From: CAXBCP01 sp963977005
GTDB taxonomy: Bacteria; Pseudomonadota; Alphaproteobacteria; MPNO01; UBA830
NCBI GenBank assembly: GCA_963977005.1
Contig: CAXBMQ010000018.1
Span: 31,650 to 95,649 of the forward strand
Reading direction: 5' to 3'
DNA length: 64,000 nucleotides
A program made the translations under genes and the position numbers. Each line of letters begins with the position of its first letter. Positions within the stretch are counted from its first letter, which is position 1. Positions 62,813 through 64,000 of the stretch are shown here, piece by piece. Below the pieces are notes generated by a model. That model did no database searches, was not told the DNA's origin, and saw only the letters and a list, made by a program, of their open reading frames with translations.

Positions 62813-62977
62813 GCTCTCCGGATGCGTTGTGAACTTTCCGAGCTTCGTTTTGCCGGTTCAATCGCGTGTTGGCAATGGGGCAGACTTCCGAAAAAAGCAC
62901 GGCACATCGCATCCTGTCACCGAACTGTCGTGAAACTATAATACCCGTATCCGATCTGCGACGGCACTGGTGGCTTC

Positions 62978-63496
62978 ATGAAACGGCTCTATCTCCTGCG
63001 TCACGCGAAATCCGGCTGGGACGACCCGGGACAGGACGATTTCGACCGGCCGCTCAGCCGGCGCGGCCGCCGGTCTTCGCCGCTCATGGGCCGGTATATG
63101 CGAAACCTCGGCTATGCACCGTCGATCGCGTTGTGCTCCCCGGCACGCCGCACCCGCGAAACCTGGGAACTGATGCGCAGCGCACTTGACGGCGAGACGG
63201 CCGAGGAAATGCGTGACGAACTGTATCACCCGGCACCGCGCACACTGCTTGAGACCGTGCAGCAGATCGACGATACCCATCCGAGCGCCCTTGTCATCAG
63301 CCACAACCCCGGCATTCTCACCCTTGCGCTGGGATTGCTCGGCAAGGGCGTGCTGTCGGCGAATCCGTTCGGAAAGTATCCGACCGCCGCCCTTACCGTA
63401 TTCGATTTTGCGGCAGGCACCTGGTCCGACGTCTATCCGGGACAGGGACGCTTGATCGGCTTCACCCGCCCGAAGGAACTCGATTCGGGGGCATAG
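62978..63496 (+). CDS. SixA-like histidine phosphatase
   Basis: A 172-aa phosphatase of the histidine phosphatase superfamily, RHG branch. The catalytic motif is LYLLRHAKSGW; a second His lies in LVISHNPGI. Arg in SPARRTRETW and Glu in DELYHPAP complete the pocket. SixA acts on phosphohistidine of the nitrogen phosphotransferase NPr or ArcB in other bacteria; the role here is unknown. Its stop codon begins the first of three tandem 13-bp repeats. Confidence 0.88.
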   Translation: MKRLYLLRHAKSGWDDPGQDDFDRPLSRRGRRSSPLMGRYMRNLGYAPSIALCSPARRTRETWELMRSALDGETAEEMRDELYHPAPRTLLETVQQIDDTHPSALVISHNPGILTLALGLLGKGVLSANPFGKYPTAALTVFDFAAGTWSDVYPGQGRLIGFTRPKELDSGA

Positions 63497-63534
63497 AAAA
63501 CAGCCTGCGAAAACAGCCTGCGAAAACAGCCTGC
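63496..63534 (+). repeat. Three tandem 13-bp direct repeats
   Basis: GAAAACAGCCTGC occurs three times without interruption, starting at the last base of the phosphatase stop codon. It is a short satellite-like array in the 79-base gap before the acyl-CoA ligase gene. No function is apparent; slippage during replication is the simplest origin. Confidence 0.85.
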
Positions 63535-63575
63535 GGCGGCATGACCAAACCGGCGTCAAACGGTATCATGGCGCC

Positions 63576-64000
63576 ATGAACCTTGCAGAAGCCCTCGACC
63601 AGAATGCGTTGCGGCGGCCAGGCGCGCCGGCCGTTATCACGCCGGACCGAACGATCAGCCATGCCGAATTTCGCGACATGGTCTGCCGACGCGCCGCGCA
63701 CCTGGCGGCGCTCGGCGTCGCCCGGGACGATATCGTCGGGGTCAATCTGAAGGACACGCCGGAGCACCTCGCCGCCCTGTTCGCCCTTGCCCGGATCGGC
63801 GCCGCGGCGCTGCCGATGGACTGGCGCTGGACGGTCGAGGAAAAGTCCCGCCTTGCCGAATTTTTCACGCCACGGCTGGTTCTGTCCGAACCGGACGATG
63901 CGTTCGCCGATATCGCCGGAAGCTGGCGCTCCGTGCGGAACGACGGCGACTGGGCACAGGACGTCGCCGATGCCGACCCGGCAGCGACCGAACTGGCGGG
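63576..64000 (+). CDS. AMP-binding acyl-CoA ligase family protein, N-terminal part (cut by window edge)
   Basis: An open frame from ATG 63576 (MNLAEALDQNALRRPG) runs without a stop to the end of the window, giving 141 residues. It reads PAVITPDRTISHAEFRDMVC, AAHLAALGVARDDIVGVNLK and FALARIGAAALPMDWRWTVE, the normal N-terminal pattern of acyl-CoA/acyl-adenylate synthetases. The ATP-binding loop would lie beyond the end, so the acid substrate cannot be guessed. Confidence 0.82.
   Translation, partial: MNLAEALDQNALRRPGAPAVITPDRTISHAEFRDMVCRRAAHLAALGVARDDIVGVNLKDTPEHLAALFALARIGAAALPMDWRWTVEEKSRLAEFFTPRLVLSEPDDAFADIAGSWRSVRNDGDWAQDVADADPAATELA

Overview
The window is GC-rich, gene-dense chromosomal DNA that looks alphaproteobacterial and Rhodospirillales-like. 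The basis is gene content: hopanoid genes (HpnA, HpnN), etfBA beside a 3-hydroxybutyryl-CoA dehydrogenase, a HIG1-type twin-TM protein, Liv and TRAP-like (Tct) transport genes, and a DUF4743 Nudix protein. I saw no rRNA, tRNA, insertion sequence, phage gene or CRISPR array. I also recognised no transcriptional regulator among the complete genes, so control must act from outside the window.

Layout. 0-3.2 kb: a cut DUF1365 gene, a 6PGDH-like reductase and a periplasmic Do/HtrA protease. 3.4-8.0 kb: a complete five-gene branched-chain amino-acid-type ABC importer. 8.1-13.7 kb: HNH protein, carboxylesterase, 3-methyladenine DNA glycosylase, GluQ tRNA-modifying enzyme, a MetE-like barrel protein and a conserved unknown. 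13.7-18.2 kb: a small secreted protein and a 1375-aa secreted protein ending in a six-bladed tectonin-like propeller and a ricin-type lectin. 18.5-25.9 kb: Nudix, GST, twin-TM protein, etfB-etfA-hbd and two tandem luciferase-like monooxygenases.

26.2-36.2 kb is a pyrimidine salvage/catabolism region. It holds a GTP-cyclohydrolase-II-like gene, a URC4/DUF1688 gene and uracil phosphoribosyltransferase (the URC set). A convergent BmpA-type nucleoside ABC importer follows, then a RutB-like cysteine hydrolase overlapped closely by an amidase. 36.3-41.2 kb is a tightly coupled four-gene operon: CDP-alcohol phosphatidyltransferase-like, HpnN, a second CDP-alcohol phosphatidyltransferase-like, HpnA. 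Both phosphatidyltransferase-like proteins lack the last motif aspartate. 41.3-48.9 kb: two tandem SRPBCC/DUF1857 genes (the second apparently starting at AUU), glutamate dehydrogenase, then a probable aromatic-degradation cluster (two VOC proteins, NIPSNAP, alpha/beta hydrolase, an SDR without the usual Tyr, a Rieske oxygenase).

48.9-55.7 kb: a 1458-aa secreted protein with tandem DM9 lectin repeats, followed by a two-gene ABC transporter. This protein and the 13.7-kb giant share a long N-terminal core but carry unrelated sugar-binding C-termini. I regard that family as the most novel content of the window. 55.8-62.8 kb: a tricarballylate/aconitate-type operon set (tcuA, tcuB, prpF-like, tctC, fused tctA-tctB). 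63.0 kb to the end: a SixA-like phosphatase and the start of an acyl-CoA ligase.
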